Positions 1 through 6,018 of a stretch of 13,607 nucleotides of DNA are shown piece after piece. Each line of letters opens with the position of its first letter. Within the stretch, counting starts at the first letter, position 1. Location: positions 1 to 13,607 of the forward strand of contig JAIXYF010000237.1 in NCBI GenBank assembly GCA_027490345.1. Reading direction: 5' to 3'. A program made the translations under genes and the position numbers. The notes under the pieces were generated by a model. The model was given only the letters and a program-made list of their open reading frames with translations. It searched no databases and was not told the DNA's origin. Origin of the DNA: Novosphingobium sp. (GTDB lineage Bacteria > Pseudomonadota > Alphaproteobacteria > Sphingomonadales > Sphingomonadaceae).

Positions 1-298
1 CGATCATCACGTCTGACTGGCGAGGAGAGGCGCGCGGGGCAACGCCGAAGCGCTCCATGTCATAGCGCGGCATGTTGACGTGGATCATCTCGACCGCGCA
101 GCAGGCAAGGCCGAAGGTCATCCACCACAGCGAGCCGGTGCGCGCCCACTGGAACAGTTCCTCGGTGCTTGTGACGAGGAAGCCCTTGTCCGAAACTTCG
201 GCGTTCAGACTATCGAAAAAGGCGGCATCGGGCGCGGACGGCATGTCAGCGGCGGTGGCCGGGATGATCGAGGAAGCCGGGTTCGCTGATGGGTTCAT
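1..298 (-). CDS. nuoB: NADH-quinone oxidoreductase subunit B (NuoB), 3' part beyond window
   Basis: NuoB is the peripheral-arm subunit of respiratory complex I that carries Fe-S cluster N2, the last electron carrier before ubiquinone. Only the first 99 codons are visible and the frame is open to the left edge, so the gene is cut by the window, not broken. Residues 50-75 contain the family hallmark, a WARTGSLWWMTFGLACCAVEM-type stretch with tandem cysteines C66-C67, two of the N2 ligands. It is followed by MPRYDMERFG, typical of the quinone-site loop. The first 35 residues are a variable extension, common in alphaproteobacterial NuoB. The ATG at 298 has GGGA upstream inside the end of nuoA. 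Only 5 bases separate the nuoA stop from this start, so the two are co-transcribed and probably translationally coupled. Confidence 0.96.
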   Translation of the reverse strand, partial: MNPSANPASSIIPATAADMPSAPDAAFFDSLNAEVSDKGFLVTSTEELFQWARTGSLWWMTFGLACCAVEMIHVNMPRYDMERFGVAPRASPRQSDVMI

Positions 299-303
299 GG
301 TGC

Positions 304-690
304 TCATTCCCAGTCCAACGCCCCTTTCTTCCACGCATAAATAAAGCCGATGATCAGTTCGAACAGGAAGATCATCATCGTGCCCCAGCCAGCCCAGCCG
401 CTTTCCTTCAGGCTGACCGCCCAGGGAAACAGGAACGCCGCTTCGAGGTCAAAGATGATGAACAGGATCGCCACGAGGTAGAAGCGCACGTCGAACTGGC
501 TGCGCGGATCTTCGAACGCGGGGAAGCCGCATTCATACTCGCTCAGCTTGTCCGCATTGGGGTTATGCGCACCGGTCAACCGCGAAACCCCCATCGGCAG
601 AAATACGAACACGCACGAAAGCGCGAGCGCGATGCCAAGGAAGATGAGGATCGGCAGATATTGCGCGAGATAGGGCAGTTGATCGGTCAA
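304..690 (-). CDS. nuoA: NADH-quinone oxidoreductase subunit A (NuoA)
   Basis: NuoA (ND3 homologue) is a small membrane subunit of complex I at the junction of membrane and peripheral arms. The 128-residue product has three hydrophobic segments, at about residues 11-33, 71-92 and 103-120. The conserved loop SEYECGFPAFEDPRSQFDVRF (about residues 50-70) contains C54, the counterpart of the ND3 loop cysteine exposed in the deactive mitochondrial enzyme. The frame is open much further upstream (to 906), but that part overlaps the prepilin peptidase gene and does not look like NuoA. I place the start at TTG 690, preceded by AGGCGAG with an 8-base gap, which gives the usual family length of about 125 residues. 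No ATG or GTG fits. It is the first gene of the nuo operon, directly followed by nuoB. Confidence 0.95.
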   Translation of the reverse strand: MTDQLPYLAQYLPILIFLGIALALSCVFVFLPMGVSRLTGAHNPNADKLSEYECGFPAFEDPRSQFDVRFYLVAILFIIFDLEAAFLFPWAVSLKESGWAGWGTMMIFLFELIIGFIYAWKKGALDWE

Positions 691-858
691 AGGGTTGACT
701 CGCCTGTTTCCATGTCGTGCGCGCCCTAGTCCCGGGCACGCCCTTGCGCAAGTGCGGCATAGCGCGATGAGGCTCAAATACCTCGCTTTTGTCTGTGGAC
801 GGCTGGTCTTGCCGCAGTTTTCCCCGGGCTTGATCGGTGCCTGCAATGCGGAAAATAC
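691..858. other. nuoA upstream region
   Basis: This non-coding stretch lies between the nuoA start and the palindrome at 859-877 and must hold the nuo promoter and 5' leader. I find no convincing sigma-70 -35/-10 pair, tRNA or riboswitch in it. The only clear signal is the AGGCGAG ribosome binding site of nuoA near its left end. Confidence 0.5.
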
Positions 859-877
859 GATACTGATTTTCAGTATC
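859..877. promoter_or_regulatory. Fur-box-like 19-bp palindrome
   Basis: GATACTGATTTTCAGTATC is a perfect inverted repeat, with 8-base arms GATACTGA and TCAGTATC around TTT. It matches the classical 19-bp Fur box GATAATGATAATCATTATC at 15 of 19 positions. It overlaps the stop codon of the prepilin peptidase gene and lies about 170 bases upstream of the nuoA start. Complex I is rich in Fe-S clusters, so iron control of nuo would make sense; that is inference. The alternative is a short terminator hairpin for the prepilin peptidase gene: reading the minus strand, the stem is followed by GTATTTTCC, only a weak U-tract. Confidence 0.45.
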
Positions 878-1625
878 AAAAACCCTGCCACAGAAACACC
901 GGCCATGCCGCTGCCGCCAGCAGCGTTCCCAGCGGAAGCATGGTGTCAGGCGCAATGCGCCGGCCCGCTTGGTGCAGCACCAATGCTACCACGAGCCCGC
1001 CAAGGCTAGCCACCAGCACCGTGTGCACCACGCCAAGCGGCCCCAGCCACAGCCCTATGGCGCCCAGCAGCGGCGGATCGCCCCCGCCCAGCCCTTCCTG
1101 CCCGCGCCACGCCTGATAGCCCTGCCCCAGCAGCCACAGCGTGGCGAACCCGAACACCCCGCCAACCATAGACTGCACAAGCACCATCACGTCCGCAGCC
1201 CAATAGCCCATCACCAGCGCAAACAGCGCCCCGCTTGCCGCCAGCAGCGCGCAAAGCCGGTGCGGCAGCCACATGTGGCGCAAGTCCAGCAGCGCCAGCA
1301 GCAGCAATTGCCAGCCCAGCACCATCGCCCAAGCCGGAAACCAGCTGAGCAGCACGGCAGCTGCCCCGATCAGCGCCCCGCCCGCTTCCGCCGCCAGCTG
1401 CCAGCGATCAATGGCAGAGCCGCATTCACGGCATTTGCCGCCCTGAATTGCCCACGAAACGATCGGAAACAGTTCAAGGGCCCCCAACGCCTTGTCGCAG
1501 GTATCGCAAGCCGAACGCCCTGCCACCAGCGGGCGGCCATCGGGCAGGCGGATGAGCACGAGGCCCAGAAAGCTGCCGATCACCGCGCCCAGCACCATGG
1601 CGCCAAAGACGAGCGCCGCAGTCAT
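876..1625 (-). CDS. Prepilin peptidase / N-methyltransferase (PilD/GspO, A24 family)
   Basis: Type IV prepilin peptidases are polytopic inner-membrane aspartyl proteases that cut the leader from type IV pilins and type II secretion pseudopilins, and usually N-methylate the new N-terminus. The 249-residue product starts with the typical GAVIGSFLGLVLIRLPDGRP segment (residues 13-32). It then has the zinc-type cytoplasmic tetracysteine, C40-x2-C43 and C65-x2-C68, followed by about six hydrophobic helices. Both catalytic aspartates are recognisable: D114 in LLDLRHMWLP and D183 in GLGGGDPPLLG. One small oddity is H122 where many relatives have LPD or LPN after the first aspartate. No pilin or secretion gene is adjacent, so its substrates are encoded elsewhere. 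ATG 1625 is the first start of the frame and its ribosome binding site is weak. Whether it serves pili (PilD) or type II secretion (GspO) cannot be decided here. Confidence 0.9.
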   Translation of the reverse strand: MTAALVFGAMVLGAVIGSFLGLVLIRLPDGRPLVAGRSACDTCDKALGALELFPIVSWAIQGGKCRECGSAIDRWQLAAEAGGALIGAAAVLLSWFPAWAMVLGWQLLLLALLDLRHMWLPHRLCALLAASGALFALVMGYWAADVMVLVQSMVGGVFGFATLWLLGQGYQAWRGQEGLGGGDPPLLGAIGLWLGPLGVVHTVLVASLGGLVVALVLHQAGRRIAPDTMLPLGTLLAAAAWPVFLWQGF

Positions 1626-1674
1626 TCTCTATTGGCCGCCTTGGCTCGCATCGCTTTGCATTCCTTTGCGCGAA

Positions 1675-1703
1675 TTGAAATCGTCACCCCCGGGGGCTAC
1701 AGT
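1675..1703 (+). promoter_or_regulatory. Sigma-70-type promoter of the thiolase gene
   Basis: TTGAAA (1675-1680) and TACAGT (1698-1703) are separated by exactly 17 bases, matching the -35 and -10 consensus at 5/6 and 4/6 positions. The predicted transcript start is near 1710, about 45 bases before the ATG. The spacer contains the perfect 10-base palindrome CCCCCGGGGG (1687-1696), which would lie between the two promoter elements. Confidence 0.5.
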
Positions 1704-1716
1704 CGTCCTATTGTCC

Positions 1717-1734
1717 GGGACATTGATGTGTCCC
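1717..1734 (+). repeat. Small inverted repeat in the thiolase 5' leader
   Basis: GGGACA (1717-1722) and TGTCCC (1729-1734) form 6-base arms around TTGATG, just downstream of the predicted transcript start and 7 bases before the AGGAAA ribosome binding site. It could be an operator or an mRNA hairpin. Chance occurrence is possible given its size. Confidence 0.3.
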
Positions 1735-1753
1735 TAACACAGGAAACGCTCCC

Positions 1754-2950
1754 ATGGCCCAATTCTCCGCTACTGATCCCGTCGTCATCCTGTCGTTTGC
1801 CCGCACTCCGATGGGCGCGATGCAGGGTGCGCTGGCCGATGTTTCCGCCACCCAGCTTGGCGCCACGGCCGTGAAAGCCGCAGTCGAGCGCGCCGGAATC
1901 GATGGCGGCAAGGTGGACCGGATCTACATGGGCTGCGTGCTGCCCGCCGGGCTTGGCCAGGCCCCTGCACGCCAGGCCGCAATCCATGCCGGGCTGCCCG
2001 AATCAGTTGAGGCGACCACGGTGGGCAAAGTCTGCGGATCGGGGATGCAGGCCATGATCATGGGCGCCGAAGCGCTTGCGTCGGGCTCCATCGACATGGT
2101 GGTGGCGGGCGGCATGGAAAGCATGACCAACGCGCCCTATCTCCTCAAGAAGCACCGCTCGGGCGCGCGCATCGGCCATGATACGGCTTATGATCACATG
2201 TTCCTCGATGGGCTGGAAGACGCTTACGAGCCGGGCCGCGCGATGGGCACGTTCGCGCAGGACACCGCAAACGAATACCAGCTGACGCGCGAGCAGCAGG
2301 ATGCCTATGCCATCGAATCGCTGCGCCGCGCGCAGGCCGCTGTCGCCGGTGGGGCCTTCGTGGCTGAAATCGCCCCCGTAACGGTCAAATCACGCAGCGG
2401 TGAAACCGTAGTCGATACCGACGAAGCACCGGGCAAGGGCAAGCCAGACAAGATCCCGGCGCTGAAGCCCGCCTTCGCCAAAGACGGCACGATCACTGCC
2501 GCTACCTCGTCCTCGATCTCGGATGGCGCGGCTGCGATGGTGCTGACGCGCGAAAGCGTGGCCGCCGCCGATGGCCTCACGCCCGTCGCCCGCGTTGTCG
2601 CCATGGCCGCCCACGCGCAGGCACCGAAGGATTTCACCACGGCCCCGGTCGGCGCGATCAACAAGCTCCTCGCCAAGGCCGGGTGGAGCGTGGCGGACGT
2701 GGACCTCTTCGAAGTCAACGAAGCCTTCGCCTGCGTGGCGATGTTCGCGATGCACGATCTGGGCATCCCGCACGAAAAGATCAACGTTCACGGCGGCGCG
2801 ACGGCGCTGGGCCACCCCATCGGCGCCTCGGGCGCGCGCATCGTCACCACGCTGATCGGCGCGCTCCAGCGCCACGGCAAGACGCGCGGCGTGGCCAGCC
2901 TGTGCATCGGCGGCGGTGAAGCCACGGCCGTCGCCATCGAACTGGTCTAA
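1754..2950 (+). CDS. Acetyl-CoA C-acetyltransferase (thiolase)
   Basis: Condenses two acetyl-CoA to acetoacetyl-CoA, or runs the reverse thiolysis, in the cytoplasm. The 398-residue length and motifs fit the biosynthetic (PhaA/AtoB/thiolase II) type. The nucleophilic cysteine is C94 in KVCGSGMQA. The other active-site elements follow in order: N322 in VNEAF, H354 in HGGATALGHPIGASG and the acid/base C384 in CIGGGEA. ATG 1754 is preceded by AGGAAA with a 7-base gap. The gene stands alone: its left neighbour is divergent and its right neighbour convergent, and no phaB or acyl-CoA dehydrogenase is next to it. Its job (PHB or ketone-body metabolism, degradation of acetoacetyl-CoA) therefore cannot be read from context. 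The chain preference is inferred from family, not seen. Confidence 0.93.
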   Translation: MAQFSATDPVVILSFARTPMGAMQGALADVSATQLGATAVKAAVERAGIDGGKVDRIYMGCVLPAGLGQAPARQAAIHAGLPESVEATTVGKVCGSGMQAMIMGAEALASGSIDMVVAGGMESMTNAPYLLKKHRSGARIGHDTAYDHMFLDGLEDAYEPGRAMGTFAQDTANEYQLTREQQDAYAIESLRRAQAAVAGGAFVAEIAPVTVKSRSGETVVDTDEAPGKGKPDKIPALKPAFAKDGTITAATSSSISDGAAAMVLTRESVAAADGLTPVARVVAMAAHAQAPKDFTTAPVGAINKLLAKAGWSVADVDLFEVNEAFACVAMFAMHDLGIPHEKINVHGGATALGHPIGASGARIVTTLIGALQRHGKTRGVASLCIGGGEATAVAIELV

Positions 2951-2963
2951 GCGCGAAGCCGGA

Positions 2964-2992
2964 TGGAGGGGTCTGCTTGGCAGGCCCCTTCA
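2964..2992. terminator. Stem-loop between convergent thiolase and SH3 genes
   Basis: AGGGGTCTGC (2967-2976) pairs with GCAGGCCCCT (2980-2989) across the three-base loop TTG. That gives a 10-bp stem with one G-U wobble, which can extend to 13 bp (2964-2992) with another wobble. It fills almost the whole space between the two convergent stop codons and reaches into the SH3 gene stop. There is no strong U-tract on either side, so it may work as a weak or bidirectional terminator, or as a 3'-end stabiliser. Confidence 0.65.
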
Positions 2993-3469
2993 GTCCGCGC
3001 CCCACACGGCGGCTTTGGCGATGTATCCCTGGCGGCCATCAATATCGAACTTGCACCAGGCCGGGCCGCAATCGCCCAGCTTTCCCGTCACGCCCGGCTC
3101 CGCGCGCCACAGCAGGCGTCCCGAACCATCGGCATTTTCCCGGATCTCTGCAATCCCGCCCTTGACCGTCGCGGCGCGACCGCGCGTCAGGAACTGCGCC
3201 AGCATCCACCCCCGCGCGCCATCGATATCTTCCACCAGCCGCCAGCCGCCGATCAGGCGCAGCACTTTCATCGGCACCCCGGCGCGCACATAGACCCAGC
3301 TGATGCGATACTCGCGCCCGGGCCCCACGCGCAAATTGGCCGGCTGTTCGCGCAGTGAAACCCAATAGGGCACATCTTGATCATCCGCCGCGCGCGCCGG
3401 CGCTGCCACCGCAAAGTTCAGCGTCATCAGCGCCAGCAGGAACGCAAATCGGGGTTTGCCGCGTCTCAC
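2990..3469 (-). CDS. Secreted SH3-domain protein, unknown function
   Basis: A 159-residue exported protein. It starts with a basic n-region (MRRGKPR), a hydrophobic core at about residues 8-22 and a likely signal peptidase site after APARA (residue 27). The mature part has two bacterial SH3-like repeats. Residues 38-95 carry the ANLRVGPG and WRLVEDIDGARGWM motifs, and residues 100-153 carry the equivalent WCKFDIDGRQGYI. Two cysteines, C134 and C139, could form a periplasmic disulfide. Such SH3 proteins often bind the cell wall; no catalytic domain is present. I chose GTG 3469 because GGAGGA lies 9 bases upstream and the signal peptide then begins at the start. An upstream ATG (3514) and the longest frame (3607) would put 15 to 46 unlikely residues before it. 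It is divergent from the hydroxyacid dehydrogenase gene. Confidence 0.8.
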   Translation of the reverse strand: MRRGKPRFAFLLALMTLNFAVAAPARAADDQDVPYWVSLREQPANLRVGPGREYRISWVYVRAGVPMKVLRLIGGWRLVEDIDGARGWMLAQFLTRGRAATVKGGIAEIRENADGSGRLLWRAEPGVTGKLGDCGPAWCKFDIDGRQGYIAKAAVWGAD

Positions 3470-3478
3470 GACCAGGAG

Positions 3479-3484
3479 TCCTCC
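3479..3484 (-). promoter_or_regulatory. Ribosome binding site deciding the GTG start of the SH3 gene
   Basis: The minus strand reads GGAGGA here, 9 bases before GTG 3469. It is the best Shine-Dalgarno match in the region and supports the GTG start over the upstream ATG 3514. Confidence 0.6.
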
Positions 3485-3512
3485 ATATTCGCCCAAATAT
3501 CTGCGACCATTC

Positions 3513-3529
3513 ATGCTGCGATACAGCAT
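3513..3529. repeat. Inverted repeat in the SH3/dehydrogenase divergent region
   Basis: ATGCTG (3513-3518) and CAGCAT (3524-3529) are 6-base arms around CGATA, lying between the two divergent genes. It is a possible operator for either gene, but no known regulator motif is recognised. Confidence 0.25.
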
Positions 3530-3589
3530 TCGCCGCGCGCGGCAACCGGGTGCTTGACCGCAGCGCACGAGGCGGCATAGCGATACGCC

Positions 3590-4618
3590 ATGCCCGCTGC
3601 CCCACACAGCTCAGACTATCGCCCCACGCGCCGGATCGAAGGCCGCCCCCGCGTGTTCGTCACGCGTCGCCTGCTGCCGGAGACCGAGGCACGCATGGCC
3701 GAACTGTTTGACGCGGCGTTCAATCCGGACGACCGCCCGCTCTCGCAGGACGAAATCAGGGCCGCGATGCAGACCGCGCACGTGCTGGTTCCCACGGTGA
3801 CGGACCGGATCGATGCCGAGCTGATCGCCGCCGCCGGACCGCAACTGGGTCTGATCGCCAGCTTCGGCGCAGGCACTGACCACATCGACCTGTCGGCTGC
3901 TCGTGCGCGGAAAATCCTTGTCACCAATACGCCCGGCGTATTCACCGACGATACGGCGGACATGACCCTTTCGCTGATCATCGCCGTCTCGCGCCGTCTG
4001 GCCGAAGGCGGCCGCGTGATCCGTTCGGGCGATTGGGCCGGGTGGGCGCCGTCCACGCTGCTGGGACATCGCATCAGCGGCAAGCGGCTGGGCATCATCG
4101 GCATGGGCCGCATCGGCCAGGCGGTGGCGCACCGCGCCCGCGCCTTCGGGCTGGAGATTGTCTACCACAACCGCCAGCGCCTGCCCGAAGCGTTCGAACG
4201 CATGGTCGGCGCGCGTTATGAAGCCGATATCGATACCTTGGTGCGCGAGGCGGATATCGTCACGCTGCATTGCCCGGCCACGCCCGAAACGCGGTTTCTG
4301 ATGGACGCGCGCCGCATCGCACTGATGAAATCCGATGCCTATCTGGTAAACACCGCGCGCGGCGACGTGGTGGACGAAGACGCGCTGATCGTGGCCCTGC
4401 AAGAGGGCCGCATCGGCGGCGCGGGACTGGATGTGTTTGCGCATGAACCAAAGATCGATCCGCGCCTGCTGGCGCTGGGTAACGTGTCGCTGCTGCCGCA
4501 CATGGGCAGCGCCACGTTCGAGGGGCGCACCGCTTCGGGCGACAAGGTGATTGCCAATATCCGCTTCTGGGCCGATGGACATCGCCCGCCAGATCAGGTG
4601 CTGGAAGGCTGGGCCTGA
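3590..4618 (+). CDS. D-2-hydroxyacid dehydrogenase (glyoxylate/hydroxypyruvate reductase-like)
   Basis: A cytoplasmic NAD(P)-dependent D-2-hydroxyacid dehydrogenase of 342 residues, probably reducing glyoxylate, hydroxypyruvate or a related 2-keto acid. The nucleotide-binding domain holds GIIGMGRIG (G171-x-G173-x2-G176). The catalytic set is complete: R257 in NTARGD, E286 in AHEPK and H304 in LLPHMGSAT. At the end of the second Rossmann strand it has N194-R195 (YHNR) where NAD-specific members carry an acidic residue; this points to NADPH use (inference). ATG 3590 gives a 20-residue tail before the first strand (RPRVFVTRR) and has no clear ribosome binding site, so the true start could be slightly further downstream. 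The exact substrate is unknown. The gene ends in a short tandem repeat, and the ammonium transporter follows 65 bases later on the same strand. Confidence 0.88.
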   Translation: MPAAPHSSDYRPTRRIEGRPRVFVTRRLLPETEARMAELFDAAFNPDDRPLSQDEIRAAMQTAHVLVPTVTDRIDAELIAAAGPQLGLIASFGAGTDHIDLSAARARKILVTNTPGVFTDDTADMTLSLIIAVSRRLAEGGRVIRSGDWAGWAPSTLLGHRISGKRLGIIGMGRIGQAVAHRARAFGLEIVYHNRQRLPEAFERMVGARYEADIDTLVREADIVTLHCPATPETRFLMDARRIALMKSDAYLVNTARGDVVDEDALIVALQEGRIGGAGLDVFAHEPKIDPRLLALGNVSLLPHMGSATFEGRTASGDKVIANIRFWADGHRPPDQVLEGWA

Positions 4619-4635
4619 TAACTGGGCCTGATAAC
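4609..4635 (+). repeat. 13-bp tandem duplication spanning a stop codon
   Basis: CTGGGCCTGATAAC occurs twice in a row (4609-4622 and 4622-4635, sharing one C), giving a 13-base period. A decayed third unit (CCGGGCC) follows. The first copy contains the dehydrogenase stop TGA followed at once by an adjacent TAA in the next frame; the second copy repeats this outside the gene. It looks like a slippage duplication of the gene end. Confidence 0.75.
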
Positions 4636-4683
4636 CGGGCCGGACCATACAACTAGAACGAGTCGCGTGGGGGAGACACAAGT

Positions 4684-6003
4684 ATGAAGACGATCATCGC
4701 GCTGGCCCTTGCGGCCGGCGCCCTTGCCTTGCCCGTGCTGGGCCATGCGCAAGACGCTGTGGCCCCGGTCGAAGCGCTGGATGCGGCCGATAGCGGCGAT
4801 ACCGCGTGGCTCCTGGCCTCGTGCGCGCTGGTCTTCCTGATGACTCTGCCCGGCCTCACGCTGTTTTATGGCGGCCTGGTGCGGGCCAAGGGCTTTCTGG
4901 CCGTGGCCATCCAGATCGGCGCGATTGCCGCGATCACTTCGCTGCTGTGGATCGTGGCGGGCTATACCCTCGCGTTTGGCCCCGTCACCAACGGGTGGCT
5001 GGGCGGCGGCCGCGCGTGGATGCTGGCCGATCTTGGCAATGTGCGCGACAACACGCTGGTTCCCGAAAGCGCTTTTGCCTTGTTCCAGCTTATGTTTGCG
5101 GCGATCACGCCGGCGCTGATGGTCGGCGCGTGGGTCGATCGCGCGCGGTTTGGCTGGGTTGTTGCCTTTTCCGCGCTGTGGAGCCTCATCGTCTATGCCC
5201 CGGTGGCGCATTGGATCTGGGGCGGCGGCTGGTTGGCCAGCCGGCTCGGCACGATGGATTTTGCCGGCGGCATCGTGGTGCACACCACCGCTGGGGTTTC
5301 CGCGCTCGTCGCCGTGCTGCTGCTGGGCAAGCGCACGGGTTTTCCGCGCACGCAGATGCTGCCGCATTCGCCCGCGCTCACCATGATCGGCGCGGCCCTG
5401 CTGTGGACCGGCTGGTTCGGGTTCAATGGCGGCTCTTCGCTCACGGCGAATGATGATGCCGCTGCCGCGATCATCAATACCCATGCCGCCGCCTGCGCAG
5501 CGGCGCTGGCATGGCTGCTGATCGAAAAGATCAGCATCGGCAAGCCCACGTCGATCGGCTTTGCCACAGGCGCCATCGCCGGTCTGGCCACGGTAACTCC
5601 GGCGGCGGGCTATATCGCCCCGGGCGCGGCGATCCTGTTTGGCCTGGCCGCCGCAGCAGTCTGCTATCCGATGATCCTGCTGGTCAAGCGGCGCATGGAA
5701 ATCGACGATTCGCTCGATGTGTTCGCGGTCCACGGCATGGGCGGCATCATCGGCTCGCTGCTGCTGGCGGTGTTCATCGAACCGGCACTGGGCGGCACCG
5801 GCTATGCCGAGGGCATGAGCCTTGCCCGCCAGCTGTTCGCGCAGGCTGCCGGGGTTGGCGTGGTCGCGGCGTGGAGCGCGCTGGGCACCGTGATTGCCGC
5901 GCTAGCGGTCGCCATGGTCATTCCGATGCGCGTGACACAGGACGAAGAGCGCGAAGGGCTCGACCTCACCAGCCACGGCGAACGCGCGTGGGAGTTCGAA
6001 TAG
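4684..6003 (+). CDS. amtB: Ammonium transporter, Amt family (AmtB)
   Basis: A 439-residue inner-membrane ammonium channel. An N-terminal signal peptide (residues 1-22, cleavage likely at GHA-QD) precedes eleven predicted membrane segments, as in Amt proteins with a periplasmic N-terminus. The pore residues are in place. The twin histidines are H200 in DFAGGIVVHTTAG and H350 in DVFAVHGMGG, and the phenylalanine gate is F138 in QLMFAAIT and F247 in WFGFNGGSS. D192, the structural aspartate, and W179 are also present. The C-terminus ends in MRVTQDEEREGLDLTSHGERAW, the cytoplasmic tail through which P-II proteins normally act. ATG 4684 follows GGGGGAG with an 8-base gap. No glnK is adjacent, unlike the usual glnK-amtB pair, and I see no sigma-54 promoter in the 65-base upstream gap. 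Confidence 0.94.
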   Translation: MKTIIALALAAGALALPVLGHAQDAVAPVEALDAADSGDTAWLLASCALVFLMTLPGLTLFYGGLVRAKGFLAVAIQIGAIAAITSLLWIVAGYTLAFGPVTNGWLGGGRAWMLADLGNVRDNTLVPESAFALFQLMFAAITPALMVGAWVDRARFGWVVAFSALWSLIVYAPVAHWIWGGGWLASRLGTMDFAGGIVVHTTAGVSALVAVLLLGKRTGFPRTQMLPHSPALTMIGAALLWTGWFGFNGGSSLTANDDAAAAIINTHAAACAAALAWLLIEKISIGKPTSIGFATGAIAGLATVTPAAGYIAPGAAILFGLAAAAVCYPMILLVKRRMEIDDSLDVFAVHGMGGIIGSLLLAVFIEPALGGTGYAEGMSLARQLFAQAAGVGVVAAWSALGTVIAALAVAMVIPMRVTQDEEREGLDLTSHGERAWEFE

Positions 6004-6018
6004 GGGATCGACCCCGCG

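Noticed and set aside
691..906. Upstream extension of nuoA to an ATG at 906
   Set aside because: It would overlap the prepilin peptidase gene and add about 70 residues unlike any NuoA. The TTG at 690 has a ribosome binding site and gives normal length.
969..1874. Plus-strand frame of 301 codons opposite the prepilin peptidase
   Set aside because: Rich in Q, H, R and P with no domain, antisense to a gene with clear catalytic motifs, and running through the thiolase promoter into the thiolase start.
4619..4683. Sigma-54 promoter before amtB
   Set aside because: No GG-N10-GC type -24/-12 pair with proper context was found; only GC-rich repeat sequence and the ribosome binding site are present.
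3611..5733. Two long minus-strand frames (356 and 379 codons) opposite the hydroxyacid dehydrogenase and amtB
   Set aside because: Compositionally skewed (R, Q, H, D rich), no recognisable domain, and fully antisense to well supported genes. Their readable frames reflect GC-biased codon use.
6003..6015. GGGG-ATCGA-CCCC hairpin between the convergent amtB and uxuB ends
   Set aside because: The stem is only 4 bp and there is no U-tract, too weak to call a terminator in a GC-rich genome.
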